Assembly: GCA_021793235.1 (NCBI GenBank) | Contig: JAJYTD010000011.1 | Location: forward strand, 1 to 64,000 | DNA length: 64,000 nt | Reading direction: 5' to 3' | Origin: Actinomycetes bacterium | Lineage (GTDB): Bacteria > Actinomycetota > Actinomycetes > Streptosporangiales > Streptosporangiaceae | In this document: positions 9,195-17,365 of the stretch, in pieces | How positions within the stretch are numbered: position 1 is the first letter of the stretch | How the letters are laid out: each line of letters begins with the position of its first letter | Program-made: the position numbers and the translations under genes | The notes under the pieces: generated by a model | The model's database searches: none | What the model saw: only the letters and a program-made list of their open reading frames with translations | Told to the model about the DNA's origin: nothing

Positions 9195-10409
9195 ATGCAC
9201 CGCTTGCCCGGTCGGCCGACCCCTTTCGACATCACCATCACCGCGGTCGCCGCCCTGTGCGTTTTCGCCAGCTCCGTCTTCCTGGACCTCAGCGCCGCCC
9301 CGGGCGAAGTCCGGCCACTGCTCCCGTGGGGACACATCCTCCTTCTGGCCGCGGTCGTGCCACTGCTGTGGCGGACGCGGTACCCGGTGCCCGTGGGCGT
9401 GGTGAGCACCACCACCGCGACCGTCTACTACCCGCTGGCCTTTCCCGACGGACTGGTCATGCTGGCCGGGGCGGTCGCCCTCTACACCATGGTGGAGCAG
9501 GGCTACCGGTGGCAGGGCTGGCTGCTCGGCTTCGCCCAGTTCCTGGTGCTCCATGTCTGGGAGGCGATCGCCTACGGTTCCCCCCGCCTGGGTCCGGCGT
9601 TCGGCGTCCTGGCCTGGATGCTGGTGATCCTGATCTTCGCCGAGGTGATGCGCAAACGCCGCGAATACCTCGATGCCGTGCACGCGAACACGGAGGAGGC
9701 GGCGCGCACGCGGGAGGAGGCGTTCCGCCGCCGGGTCGCCGATGAGCGGGTGCAGTTGGCCCGGGAGGTGCACGACACGGTCGCGCACAACATATCGCTG
9801 ATCAACGTGCAGGCCGGGACCGCGCTCTACCTGATCGACTCCGAACCCGAGCGGGCCGCCGAGGCGCTGGCCACCATCAAGCACACCAGCAAGGAGACGT
9901 TGCAGGAGTTGCGCGCCACGTTGAACGTACTCCGGTCGGTGGACGAGAAAGCGCCACGCTCGCCCACACCTGATCTGGACCGCTTGGCGGATCTGATCGA
10001 AGGGGCACGCGGCACAGGTCTGGACATCCGGCTCGACGTGCGCGGCGACCGGCGGCGGCTGCCCACCAACGTCGAGGCCGCCGCGTACCGGATCGTGCAG
10101 GAGTCGCTGACCAACACCGTGCGCCATGCTGATGCGACAGCGGTCGACGTGGATGTCTGCTATACGTCAGGATGGCTGGAACTCCACGTCCAGGACAACG
10201 GTGCCGCACTGGTCTCGGGCTTCACCGCGGGCAACGGCATCACCGGTATGCGGGAACGGGCACAGGCACTCGGTGGCGAGCTGGAGGTCGGCGCCCGCCC
10301 TGAGGGCGGGTTCGCGGTGCGGGCACGGCTACCCGGCATCGACACCGACGACCGTCCGGCCGACGGGGCGCTCCCCCGGCCTGCTCAGCAAGGGAAACAA
10401 GAGTTGTGA
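9195..10409 (+). CDS. Membrane histidine kinase (NarL-partner type, HisKA_3)
   Basis: A 404-residue sensor kinase. The first 155 residues form about five membrane segments with little extracellular loop, so the signal is probably sensed in the membrane or cytoplasm. The phosphoacceptor is His193 in LAREVHDTVAHNISLINVQ (HisKA_3). The ATPase domain ends with GNGITGMRERAQALGGELEVG. Its stop overlaps the start of the response-regulator gene by 4 bases, so the two form one two-component system. cydAB starts 200 bases downstream on the same strand, so control of respiration is possible but not shown. Confidence 0.92.
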   Translation: MHRLPGRPTPFDITITAVAALCVFASSVFLDLSAAPGEVRPLLPWGHILLLAAVVPLLWRTRYPVPVGVVSTTTATVYYPLAFPDGLVMLAGAVALYTMVEQGYRWQGWLLGFAQFLVLHVWEAIAYGSPRLGPAFGVLAWMLVILIFAEVMRKRREYLDAVHANTEEAARTREEAFRRRVADERVQLAREVHDTVAHNISLINVQAGTALYLIDSEPERAAEALATIKHTSKETLQELRATLNVLRSVDEKAPRSPTPDLDRLADLIEGARGTGLDIRLDVRGDRRRLPTNVEAAAYRIVQESLTNTVRHADATAVDVDVCYTSGWLELHVQDNGAALVSGFTAGNGITGMRERAQALGGELEVGARPEGGFAVRARLPGIDTDDRPADGALPRPAQQGKQEL

Positions 10410-11071
10410 TCCGTGTTCTGCTCGCCGATGACCAGGCGCTCGTCCGTGCGGGGTTTCGGGCGCTGCTCGACAGTGCCTCCGATATCACCGTGGTCGGGGA
10501 GGCCGGCGACGGAGACGCCGCCGTGCGCCTGGCACGGGCGGAGCGGCCCGACGTCATCCTGATGGACATCCGGATGCCGGGACTCGACGGCTTGGCCGCG
10601 AGCGAGCGCATCCTCGCCGCCCCGGAGTTGAGCCAGGCCCGCATCATCATCCTGACGACGTTCGACCTGGACGAGTACATCTTCGATGCGCTGCGGCTGG
10701 GGGCCAGCGGTTTCCTGGTCAAAGACACCGAGCCCGAGGACCTGCTGCAGGGGGTGCGGGTGGTCGCCCGCGGCGACGCGCTGCTCTCGCCCAACGTCAC
10801 ACGGCGGCTCATCGCCGACTACGCCCACCGACCGCGTCAACCGAGGCCCTCCACACAACTGAACGGCCTCACCGACCGTGAACGGGAGGTCCTCGCCCTG
10901 GTGGGGGAAGGACTGTCCAACGAGGAGATCGCCGAACGGCTCGTGGTCAGCCCCGCGACCGCGAAGACGCACGTCAGCCGGGCCATGGTGAAACTGCGGG
11001 TGCGGGACCGGGCCCAACTGGTGGTGCTCGCCTACGAGGCCGGCCTGGTGACCCCGGGGTGGATGGACTGA
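10406..11071 (+). CDS. NarL/LuxR-type response regulator
   Basis: A 221-residue regulator with a receiver domain and a DNA-binding domain. Phosphorylatable Asp54 lies in DVILMDIRMPGLDG, with acidic residues at ADDQ and Lys in GFLVKDTEPEDLL. The C-terminal LuxR helix-turn-helix is LTDREREVLALVGEGLSNEEIAERLVVSPATAKTHVSR. It starts with GTG inside the end of the kinase gene (GTGA overlap) and is surely its partner. Targets are unknown. Confidence 0.94.
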   Translation: MIRVLLADDQALVRAGFRALLDSASDITVVGEAGDGDAAVRLARAERPDVILMDIRMPGLDGLAASERILAAPELSQARIIILTTFDLDEYIFDALRLGASGFLVKDTEPEDLLQGVRVVARGDALLSPNVTRRLIADYAHRPRQPRPSTQLNGLTDREREVLALVGEGLSNEEIAERLVVSPATAKTHVSRAMVKLRVRDRAQLVVLAYEAGLVTPGWMD

Positions 11072-11272
11072 GTCTTCGGGCCGCGCCCTGAGGCGGTTGC
11101 CGCGCCCCTGACCACCCCGGGATGTCCCCTACGCCGCGAGGTGTAGGGCGGACGGGACCTGCTCTCCACTCGGCGTAGCGCGAAAGCCTCCCCCTGGGCG
11201 ATGCCGGTCAGCGGAGCGGGCGGTGATGATCGGGCGGTCCGAGTCCACCCCGACCGATGAGGTCTCACCGAC

Positions 11273-12520
11273 ATGCTCGACGACCCCCTGCTGCTGGCGC
11301 GGTTGCAGTTCGCACTGACCGCGGGCACCCACTACCTGTTCGTGGCCTTCACCCTGGGCCTGGCACCGCTCATCCTTCTCAGCCAGCTCAGCGCCACCCT
11401 GCGGCGCGATGAGGCGCGCATGCGGGCGGTGCGCTTCTGGGGCGGCCTCTATGTCGTGAACTACGGGATGGGCGTGCTCTCCGGTCTGGTCATGGAGCTG
11501 CAACTGGCGACCAACTGGAGCGGGCTGAACGACATGTTCGGCTACGCGTTCGCCGCGCCGCTGGCCGTGGAGACCATGGGCGCCTTCTTCATCGAGTCCA
11601 CGTTCCTCGGTCTGTGGATCTTCGGCTGGGACCGGATGGGGCGGTGGGCCCACCTCACCTGCTTCGCCGTGGTGACGGCCACCGCCTACGCCTCGGCGTA
11701 CTGGGTGCTGGTGGCCAACGGTTTCCTGAAGTACCCGGTCGGGGTCGAGATCGAGGACGGCGTCGCCGTCCTTACCGATCCCGTGGCGCTCATGACCAAC
11801 CCCTCCACGCTCATGGCGTTCGCCCACGTCGTCACCAGCACCCTGCTGGTCGGCGGGCTGGTCGTGGCCGCGGTGAGCGCCTACCACCTGGCGCACCGCA
11901 ACGACCCGGACCGGATGTTCAGCCGCGGGATCCGCCGCGCCGCGGTCGTCCTGGGGGCCGCGGTCATCCCCACGGTGGTAACCGGCGGCACCCAGTTCTC
12001 CCTGTTCGGCCAGGACCCACCGACCAGCGGCCTGACCTACACTCCCGCGGAGATCGCCGCGATCGAGGACGGATACGGTGCGGCACCGGCGGCCTCCGCG
12101 ATCTCCCTGACCGGTGAAGCGGTCATGATGACGGCCTGGACGCTGATCTCCCTCATTCCCCTGCTGATGCTGCTCATGTGGCTGATCCGCCGCTTGGACC
12201 GGTGGCGCTGGTTCCACTGGCTGCTGGTCTTCTCCCCGTTCCTGGCCTACGCCGCCAGCACCGGCGGCTGGGTCTTCCGGGAGGTGGGCCGCCAACCGTG
12301 GACGGTCACCCACCACCTGACGACCGCCGATGCCGTCACCGACATGTCCCCGGGCCTGGCCGTGGTGTCGTTCTCACTGTTCACGGCCGCTTTCGCGGTG
12401 CTGGCGTGCGTCACCTACTGGCTGCTGGTCCGGTTCGCCCGGCGGGGGCCGGAGAGCGGGCCGCTGGTTCCGGCCGCAGAGCCGGAGAGCGACCCGGTTA
12501 TGCCCACCCACGTGTTCTAG
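11273..12520 (+). CDS. cydA: Cytochrome bd-type quinol oxidase subunit I
   Basis: CydA carries the haems and quinol site of cytochrome bd oxidase, a high-affinity, copper-free terminal oxidase in the plasma membrane. The 415-residue protein begins LLLARLQFALTAGTHYLFVAFTLGLAP, in which His20 matches the conserved N-terminal haem ligand. Other family landmarks are GVLSGLVMELQLATNW, AVETMGAFFIESTFLGLWIFGWD and the C-terminal GWVFREVGRQPW. It is shorter than E. coli CydA (about 520 residues), as expected for the short Q-loop type. It is followed after 30 bases by cydB. Confidence 0.93.
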   Translation: MLDDPLLLARLQFALTAGTHYLFVAFTLGLAPLILLSQLSATLRRDEARMRAVRFWGGLYVVNYGMGVLSGLVMELQLATNWSGLNDMFGYAFAAPLAVETMGAFFIESTFLGLWIFGWDRMGRWAHLTCFAVVTATAYASAYWVLVANGFLKYPVGVEIEDGVAVLTDPVALMTNPSTLMAFAHVVTSTLLVGGLVVAAVSAYHLAHRNDPDRMFSRGIRRAAVVLGAAVIPTVVTGGTQFSLFGQDPPTSGLTYTPAEIAAIEDGYGAAPAASAISLTGEAVMMTAWTLISLIPLLMLLMWLIRRLDRWRWFHWLLVFSPFLAYAASTGGWVFREVGRQPWTVTHHLTTADAVTDMSPGLAVVSFSLFTAAFAVLACVTYWLLVRFARRGPESGPLVPAAEPESDPVMPTHVF

Positions 12521-12550
12521 ACCCGGCCGACCCCCTTGTTGGAGACTTCC

Positions 12551-13564
12551 ATGGACATCATCGCCGTACTCTTCCTCGCCGGGCTGGTCGTGGGCTATTT
12601 CGTCCTCGCGGGCTGCGACATCGGGCTGGGCATGCTCATGCCCTACCTTGCCCGGACCCCCGCCGATCGGCGCCGAGTGGTCTCGGCGATCGCCCCCTAT
12701 TTCCTCGGTACCGAGGTGTGGCTGGTCGGAGCGGTGGGCGTGGTCGCCGGGCTGTTTCCGGCGCTGAAGAGTGAGCTGACCACGGGGCTGGGACCGGTGC
12801 TCGTCATGCTTCCGGCCGGCTGGGTGGCCCGTGACGCCGGGTTGTGGTTCCGGGCCCGGGTGGCCTCCCGAGCGTGGCACGCCCTGTGGGACACCGCGAT
12901 CACAGTGGGCAGTTGGGTCCTCGCCCTGAGCCTGGGCCTGGCGGTCGGGGGGATGCTGAACGGCGGATCCCTGCTGAGCCCGTTCGCGGTCGCCTGCGCG
13001 TTCACCGTGGCCGCGCTGTTCGCGCTGCGCGGGGCCGCCTTCGGTGCCGAGCGCCTGGTCCCGGCGGGCGGTTCACCGGCTTTTGGTACAGCCGAGGCGC
13101 CCGCCTCTGCGGCGCCCGGCGCAACACTGGTCGCCGAACGTACCGCTTCCGCCGTCAACACGGCCGAGAACGCCGATGTGGCCGCCCAGGCGACGCGTGT
13201 CATCGCCCGTGTGGCGCTGGCCGGTGCGGCTGTGTCGGTCCTCGCCGCGGCGGTGGCCGGAGGGACCGCCGTGGAGCGGCTGCCGACCGCGGCGGTGATC
13301 GTCTCGGTGCTGGCCGCGGTCCTGGCGGGAACGGCGGGGCTCTCGGGGCCCCGGCTGTCGAGGCACACCTCCGCGGTGGCGGTGGCGGTGCCGCCGCTCC
13401 TTGTCGCCGCGGCCGTCGAGCTGCCGATCGCGGCTGCGCCCACCGGCACGCTCACTCTGGTCGGTTTCGCGTTGGCACCGGTGGTTCCGGTCATGCTGAT
13501 CGGCCAGGTGTGGCTGTACCGGATGCTGCGCCGGCCAGCCCCCGTATCCGGCTTCTTCGCCTGA
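12551..13564 (+). CDS. cydB: Cytochrome bd-type quinol oxidase subunit II
   Basis: CydB is the second membrane subunit of the bd oxidase. The start, MDIIAVLFLAGLVVGYFVLAGCDIGLGMLMPYL, and RRRVVSAIAPYFLGTEVWLVGAVGVV match the family; the middle is poorly conserved and Ala-rich. ATG 12551 has GGAG about 8 bases upstream and gives 337 residues. No cydDC exporter follows; if the organism has one it is elsewhere. A short Cys-rich peptide gene lies 129 bases downstream. Confidence 0.9.
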   Translation: MDIIAVLFLAGLVVGYFVLAGCDIGLGMLMPYLARTPADRRRVVSAIAPYFLGTEVWLVGAVGVVAGLFPALKSELTTGLGPVLVMLPAGWVARDAGLWFRARVASRAWHALWDTAITVGSWVLALSLGLAVGGMLNGGSLLSPFAVACAFTVAALFALRGAAFGAERLVPAGGSPAFGTAEAPASAAPGATLVAERTASAVNTAENADVAAQATRVIARVALAGAAVSVLAAAVAGGTAVERLPTAAVIVSVLAAVLAGTAGLSGPRLSRHTSAVAVAVPPLLVAAAVELPIAAAPTGTLTLVGFALAPVVPVMLIGQVWLYRMLRRPAPVSGFFA

Positions 13565-13692
13565 TCCCGGACATCTTGCCCACGGAGAGCATCAGCGGAG
13601 GATTGCCGACTCGGGGAAGCGGGAACCTCACGTATCGGTATCGCGCGGCGGCGACACACACGTCGAGCGCACCGCTGATCCGAGGAGGGACT

Positions 13693-13806
13693 ATGCCCCC
13701 GTCCACACCCGCCGCCCCCGCCCCCGGTGGCTGCAACTGCGGATCGAGCTGCGGCTGCGGCTGTCAGAACGGCGGCCCGTGCAACTGCAGTGGAAGCTGC
13801 GGTTAG
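13693..13806 (+). CDS. Metallothionein-like Cys-rich micropeptide (37 aa)
   Basis: A very small open frame with a strong GAGGAGGGA ribosome site five bases before its ATG and a hairpin terminator after it. After a Pro/Ala lead of about 14 residues it reads GGCNCGSSCGCGC, then a Gly/Pro spacer, then CNCSGSC: eight cysteines, all in C-x-C or C-x3-C spacing, with no aromatic residues and no His. That pattern is typical of metal-thiolate proteins (metallothioneins) that hold Zn, Cu or Cd. It could be co-transcribed with cydAB or have its own promoter in 13565-13680. Function is inferred from composition only. Confidence 0.7.
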   Translation: MPPSTPAAPAPGGCNCGSSCGCGCQNGGPCNCSGSCG

Positions 13807-13822
13807 GAAGGCCGCTCGTTGA

Positions 13823-13858
13823 GCGCGGGCTGTCCCACGCCCCCGGGACAGCCCGCGC
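13823..13858 (+). terminator. Hairpin terminator after the Cys-rich peptide
   Basis: Perfect 14-bp stem (13823-13836 with 13845-13858, arm starting GCGCGGGCTGTCCC) and an 8-base loop, 16 bases after the micropeptide stop. There is no long T-tract, as is common in actinobacteria. Confidence 0.75.
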
Positions 13859-13923
13859 CCCTCGTACCGTGCGCGTGCACCCGGACCTCCTGCGGCGTGT
13901 CCCTTTGCCTTTCCCCTTCTTAG

Positions 13924-13952
13924 CCGGAACAGTGAGCATCAGTCTGTATACT
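13924..13952 (+). promoter_or_regulatory. Candidate promoter of the 119-aa hypothetical gene
   Basis: A TATACT hexamer at 13947-13952 lies about 57 bases before the ATG at 14009 within a locally AT-rich stretch. GGAAC (13926-13930) stands about 16 bases upstream, which looks more like an ECF sigma -35 than TTGACA. Assignment to a sigma factor is speculative. Confidence 0.3.
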
Positions 13953-14008
13953 CATAGTCATAGAGACGGGGTTGGGGCGGAGCCGCGTCGGCCAGGGAGA
14001 AATGCACG

Positions 14009-14368
14009 ATGTCGATCTCCGACATGTTCGCGTCCCCAGCGGGGCAACTGGACGATCACGAGCGGCTGCGGCTGCACGTGGAGGGGGTTCGGGAACGGGC
14101 CGCGAAGGCCGTTCCCTGGGGGCCCGATACGGTCGGGATTCCTCCGCAGGAGGCAGAGAACGCACTGCTGCGCATCAACGATGTCGCCTTCTACGCGAAC
14201 GCGCGCGATGAGGTCATCGCGTTCGCGGACCTGTGCCTGCACCTGCTGGACATGCACCGGCCCCACAACAGCGACGGCCCTGCCGACAGCCGTGTGGCCA
14301 AGTGCCGCTGCTGCATGCTGAGCTGGCCCTGCCCCACGATCCGGGAAATGGCCCGGCTGCCTTCCTGA
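14009..14368 (+). CDS. Conserved actinobacterial protein of unknown function with a Cys-rich C-terminus
   Basis: A 119-residue protein beginning MSISDMFASPAGQLDDHERL, mostly helical and charged, with NDVAFYANARDEVIAFADLCLHLLDMH in the middle and KCRCCMLSWPCPTIREMARL near the end. The CRCC and WPCPT cluster of cysteines may bind metal or form disulfides. I know no assigned function. GGGAG lies 9 bases before ATG 14009. It stands alone between the metallothionein-like gene and the FkbM methyltransferase. Confidence 0.75.
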   Translation: MSISDMFASPAGQLDDHERLRLHVEGVRERAAKAVPWGPDTVGIPPQEAENALLRINDVAFYANARDEVIAFADLCLHLLDMHRPHNSDGPADSRVAKCRCCMLSWPCPTIREMARLPS

Positions 14369-14567
14369 GGTACGGCGTCGGCACCGGATCGAGCGTGATC
14401 CGACAGCCGACGGCCCTGCTCGCCGCTGCCCGGCCGTTCTCTTCGGCGCTACCGGCTCCGGCGGGCACGCGGACACCTCGCCCGCCCCGCGCGGCAAGGG
14501 TGACCTTCCGAAAGCACATGGCTACGCTGGCGGCATTCACCATGCATCCGGCGCACGGAAAGCGGCT

Positions 14568-15566
14568 ATGGACCAGCAGACGGAGATCCCCGGCACGGTC
14601 ACCCGGCACGCCTCCACCCCCGATACCGACTTCCGGACCACCCCCACCGGGCGCAGGCGCAGTTGGTACGGAACGAAGAAGCACGTCAAACGGGCCCTGG
14701 GGTGGCGCCTGCCCAACCTCGCGATGCGCAGCGCCGTCCGGGTGGCCGCCCCGGCACTGCGCGATACGGGGCGGCTTCCCGTTCCCGCGGCGATCCCGGA
14801 GGTCACCGGGCGGGTCGACGGGGCCGAATACGTCATGCTGCGGCCCGCGCGCTGCGTCATCGCCAAGGAGCTCTACTGGGGCGGCGGGCACCGTCCGCAG
14901 GCCGCCGACGACTTCGCGGTCCGGCTGTTCGCCGCCGTGGCCCGCGAATCCGGCACGATGGTGGACATCGGGGCCTACACGGGGCTGTTCACACTGGTCG
15001 GGACCGCCGTCAACCCCGCGCTCCGGGCCCACGCCTTTGAAATCGTTCCGGAGGTCTTCCACACCCTGTTCGACAATTGCGTGCGCAACCGCGTGCTGCA
15101 CCGGACCACGCTCCACCACAGCGGCGTGGGCGATCCCGCGGCGGTGCTCAGCATGCCGGAACAGTCCGGGGACTCCGCGCTGCCCTGCTTCTACTCCAGC
15201 GGGATGGCCTTCGCCGACGGCGTTCCCATCAGTGTCGCCGCCCTGGACTCGCTCACCTCTGAGGTTCCCGCCGGGACATCGTCGGTGCTGAAGGTGGACG
15301 TGGAGGGGACCGAGGCCGCCGTATTCGAGCACGGCCGCGGCTTTTTGGCGGCGCATCGGCCCGATATCGTCTGCGAGGTCCTGCCCGAGGCCGATGGGGC
15401 GCTGCTGGGCTCGCTGCTGGAGCCGTTCGGTTACCGGTTCCACCTCATCGGCGAACGCGCCCTTGCGCCGGCCGGTCCGATCATGGCCCACGACCGGTTC
15501 CGCGACTGGTTCTTCACCACCCGTACCCGCGGGGATCTGGAAGCGCTCGGGATCCCGGTGGCCTGA
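14568..15566 (+). CDS. FkbM family SAM-dependent methyltransferase
   Basis: A 332-residue protein. The SAM-binding glycine motif is MVDIGAYTGLFTLVGTAVNP, followed by the acidic HAFEIVPEVFHTLFDNCVRNRV, and SSVLKVDVEGTEAAVFEHGRGFL is the FkbM-type C-terminal signature. Members methylate sugars or polyketide hydroxyls, but many act on unknown substrates, and the neighbours give no pathway. The first 60 residues are basic and include a KKHVKRALGWRLP segment that may associate with the membrane. It is convergent with the Dabb-domain gene. Confidence 0.85.
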   Translation: MDQQTEIPGTVTRHASTPDTDFRTTPTGRRRSWYGTKKHVKRALGWRLPNLAMRSAVRVAAPALRDTGRLPVPAAIPEVTGRVDGAEYVMLRPARCVIAKELYWGGGHRPQAADDFAVRLFAAVARESGTMVDIGAYTGLFTLVGTAVNPALRAHAFEIVPEVFHTLFDNCVRNRVLHRTTLHHSGVGDPAAVLSMPEQSGDSALPCFYSSGMAFADGVPISVAALDSLTSEVPAGTSSVLKVDVEGTEAAVFEHGRGFLAAHRPDIVCEVLPEADGALLGSLLEPFGYRFHLIGERALAPAGPIMAHDRFRDWFFTTRTRGDLEALGIPVA

Positions 15567-15692
15567 AGATGCGTTGGTTCGGTCTTCCCATGTCAGTGGG
15601 TACCACTGCAACGGCATTGGTCCGTAGGGCGATACCGGAGAAGTCCGGTGGGCGCCGGCCAAAGGCAGAGGGTGCCGAATGCGGACGGGGGT

Positions 15693-15998
15693 CTACTCGC
15701 CGCCGTCGATGCGGAACTGTACTGCGGCGCGGTCGGCGAGCAGCGGCTTGATGGTCGCGAGCACCGCCTGGTGTTCGGGGTGGTCGCGGTAGGCCGCGAA
15801 CGCCTGCTCGTCGGCGACGTCGGCGACGACCGCGAAGTCATAGGTGCCCGATCCGATTTCCAGGTCGGGGCCGAAGGTGTAGGCCTTGAGCTCGGGGATC
15901 AGGGAGGGGAGGCGGGCCAGCCCTTCCCGGACCGTCGCCACCTGCTCGGGGCGGACACCGTCGATCCAGCGGAACAGTGCGATATGCCGAAGTGCCAT
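15693..15998 (-). CDS. Dabb (stress-responsive alpha/beta barrel) domain protein
   Basis: 101 residues with a complete Dabb domain: MALRHIALFRWIDGVRPEQVATVREGLARLPSLIPELKAYTFGPDL, then DFAVVADVADEQAFAAYRDHPEHQAVLATIKPLL, the usual His-containing motif. These proteins form dimeric ferredoxin-like barrels; roles range from stress proteins to polyketide cyclases and are mostly unknown. It stands alone. A 6-bp palindromic stem (15594-15608) lies between its stop and the convergent FkbM gene. Confidence 0.88.
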   Translation of the reverse strand: MALRHIALFRWIDGVRPEQVATVREGLARLPSLIPELKAYTFGPDLEIGSGTYDFAVVADVADEQAFAAYRDHPEHQAVLATIKPLLADRAAVQFRIDGGE

Positions 15999-16871
15999 AC
16001 CTTCGAACCTATCCCGGGCGGGGGCGCGGCCACCGCACCGGCTCCACTCGGTTCCCTGCCGCGAACCCGCCGCAAAGCCGGGTGTCGGGGGAAGAGCCGG
16101 GCCCAGGAGCGGGGGACAGCTCCTGGGACCGGCCGCGGGGGAATGTCACCGCGGCCCTGCGGCCTTCCGGCAAAGGAGAAGACCGAGTGCGACGGGGCCG
16201 AGCGCCCCGTTTCAGGGCGGCGGCAACTACGCTCGGGGCATAGCCTGCCCGAATAACCCAGACATTGCGGCCGACTGCGGAACGGACCCCTCCCCACCGC
16301 TGTGACCTGCCATAATAAACATCATGCAAGGCTTTACCGCAAGCCCCCTCAGGGTTTTTCACGCTCTGCGATCGGACTGACACTCTTTTCCACTCAGCCG
16401 CCCTTTCCGGTCGGCCCTCTGCATTCCAGTACGTGCTCGGCTGGTTACCTCTGGTGCGGAAACCGATCACCACGTGCGCCAAGTCGAATTCGAAGAGCGG
16501 CGACCGCGGCCACGGACAAAGAACTGCGACCGCACCAGAGGCGCCCTCCGGACCGCAAGGGCCGGAGGGCGATTTCTTGACCGGTCGGGGAAACCATGAG
16601 TACCGCGGAGACGACAGGAAGCACAGCGCCCATGGCGAACCGGCCGTAGGCGCCCGTGTATCCAGCACACATCCGCGGAGCGGGCACAGACGTACACGGA
16701 CGCGGCTTTCAACGGTCCCGGCCGATGAGCGGAACCGCTCCGCTCACTGAGGATTCTTCCGCTGCCGGAGTCCCTGCGGCAGACCCGCAGAGCCCCGGAT
16801 CCCGTCCGTCTCGCTGGGCCCGCGGGCCCATAGGGATGCGCGGATCCCGGGGCATTCCACGACCGGGGTGG
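15999..16871. other. Long non-coding stretch with one terminator-like hairpin
   Basis: About 870 bases without a convincing gene. Open frames here are Arg/Pro-rich or frame-random. The part from 16300 to 16460 is less GC-rich than its surroundings and contains CATAATAAACATC, a possible promoter. A strong hairpin follows at 16543-16570. A non-coding transcript between them is possible but not shown. Confidence 0.4.
16543..16570 (+). terminator. Intrinsic terminator-like hairpin without an assigned gene
   Basis: Perfect 9-bp stem GCCCTCCGG/CCGGAGGGC with a 10-base loop, followed on the plus strand by GATTTCTT. No plus-strand gene precedes it, so it may end a small RNA starting around 16310-16330, or may be incidental. 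Confidence 0.45.
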
Positions 16872-17162
16872 TCAACTCACTCGGGTGACGATGAGGTAGG
16901 CGTCGTCGGACTCCACGTCGGCGATGTCGGTGATCTTCCAGGTCTGCCCGCCGACCGTGAATGTATCGCCGACGCTCACATCGAGCATACCGCTGCGGTT
17001 CCATTCGGCCGGTCCGCCGATCTTGGCCATGGGGCGGCCCCGCTCGTCCAGCCAGAACCTGCCGCCGCCGACCGGTCCTCCCTCGAACCGGTCATTTCGG
17101 CCATAGGTGATCCTCTCCTGCGCACCGACTTCATGAGTCACGTCCGGCTCTTCTCCTGTCAT
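16872..17162 (-). CDS. Small hypothetical protein, possibly DUF6406-like
   Basis: About 96 residues from ATG 17162 (MTGEEPDVTHEVG); a start at 17180 would add six. The C-terminal half, SGMLDVSVGDTFTVGGQTWKITDIADVESDDAYLIVTRVS, has the regular beta pattern and the VGDTF...W.I motif that I associate with the small actinobacterial DUF6406 family, of unknown function. Codon use looks coding. No operon partner is apparent: the next upstream feature is the AT-rich gap before the barbiturase-like gene. Confidence 0.6.
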   Translation of the reverse strand: MTGEEPDVTHEVGAQERITYGRNDRFEGGPVGGGRFWLDERGRPMAKIGGPAEWNRSGMLDVSVGDTFTVGGQTWKITDIADVESDDAYLIVTRVS

Positions 17163-17311
17163 TCGGATGAGCCCCGGCAACGTTAATGCTGCTCCGCAAT
17201 GGCATTAACGTTCCCTGGATTCATTGCGCGGATTCTGAACTTTACTATCTGGGAATGCAATTGCCTACGTCTCCGACATGAATTCCGCACCCGTGTGCCC
17301 GGTTGTGAACG

Positions 17312-17351
17312 CCGTATACCCCTGAGGACCAAAGTCCTCAGGGGTATACGG
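17312..17351. terminator. Strong intrinsic terminator at the end of the hyu-amidohydrolase operon
   Basis: A perfect 18-bp stem (17312-17329 with 17334-17351) with a 4-base CAAA loop, placed 14 bases beyond the stop of the ring-opening amidohydrolase gene. On the plus strand it is followed by GTTTTTCTT, so it also works for transcripts from the left. It probably isolates the catabolic operon from the small gene at 16872. Confidence 0.85.
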
Positions 17352-17365
17352 GTTTTTCTTTCCGC

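Noticed and set aside
16009-16668. A minus-strand open frame of 219 codons in the 16-kb gap
   Set aside because: Composition and residue order look random (many Arg, Pro, Ser, isolated Trp and Cys), with no motif or ribosome site.
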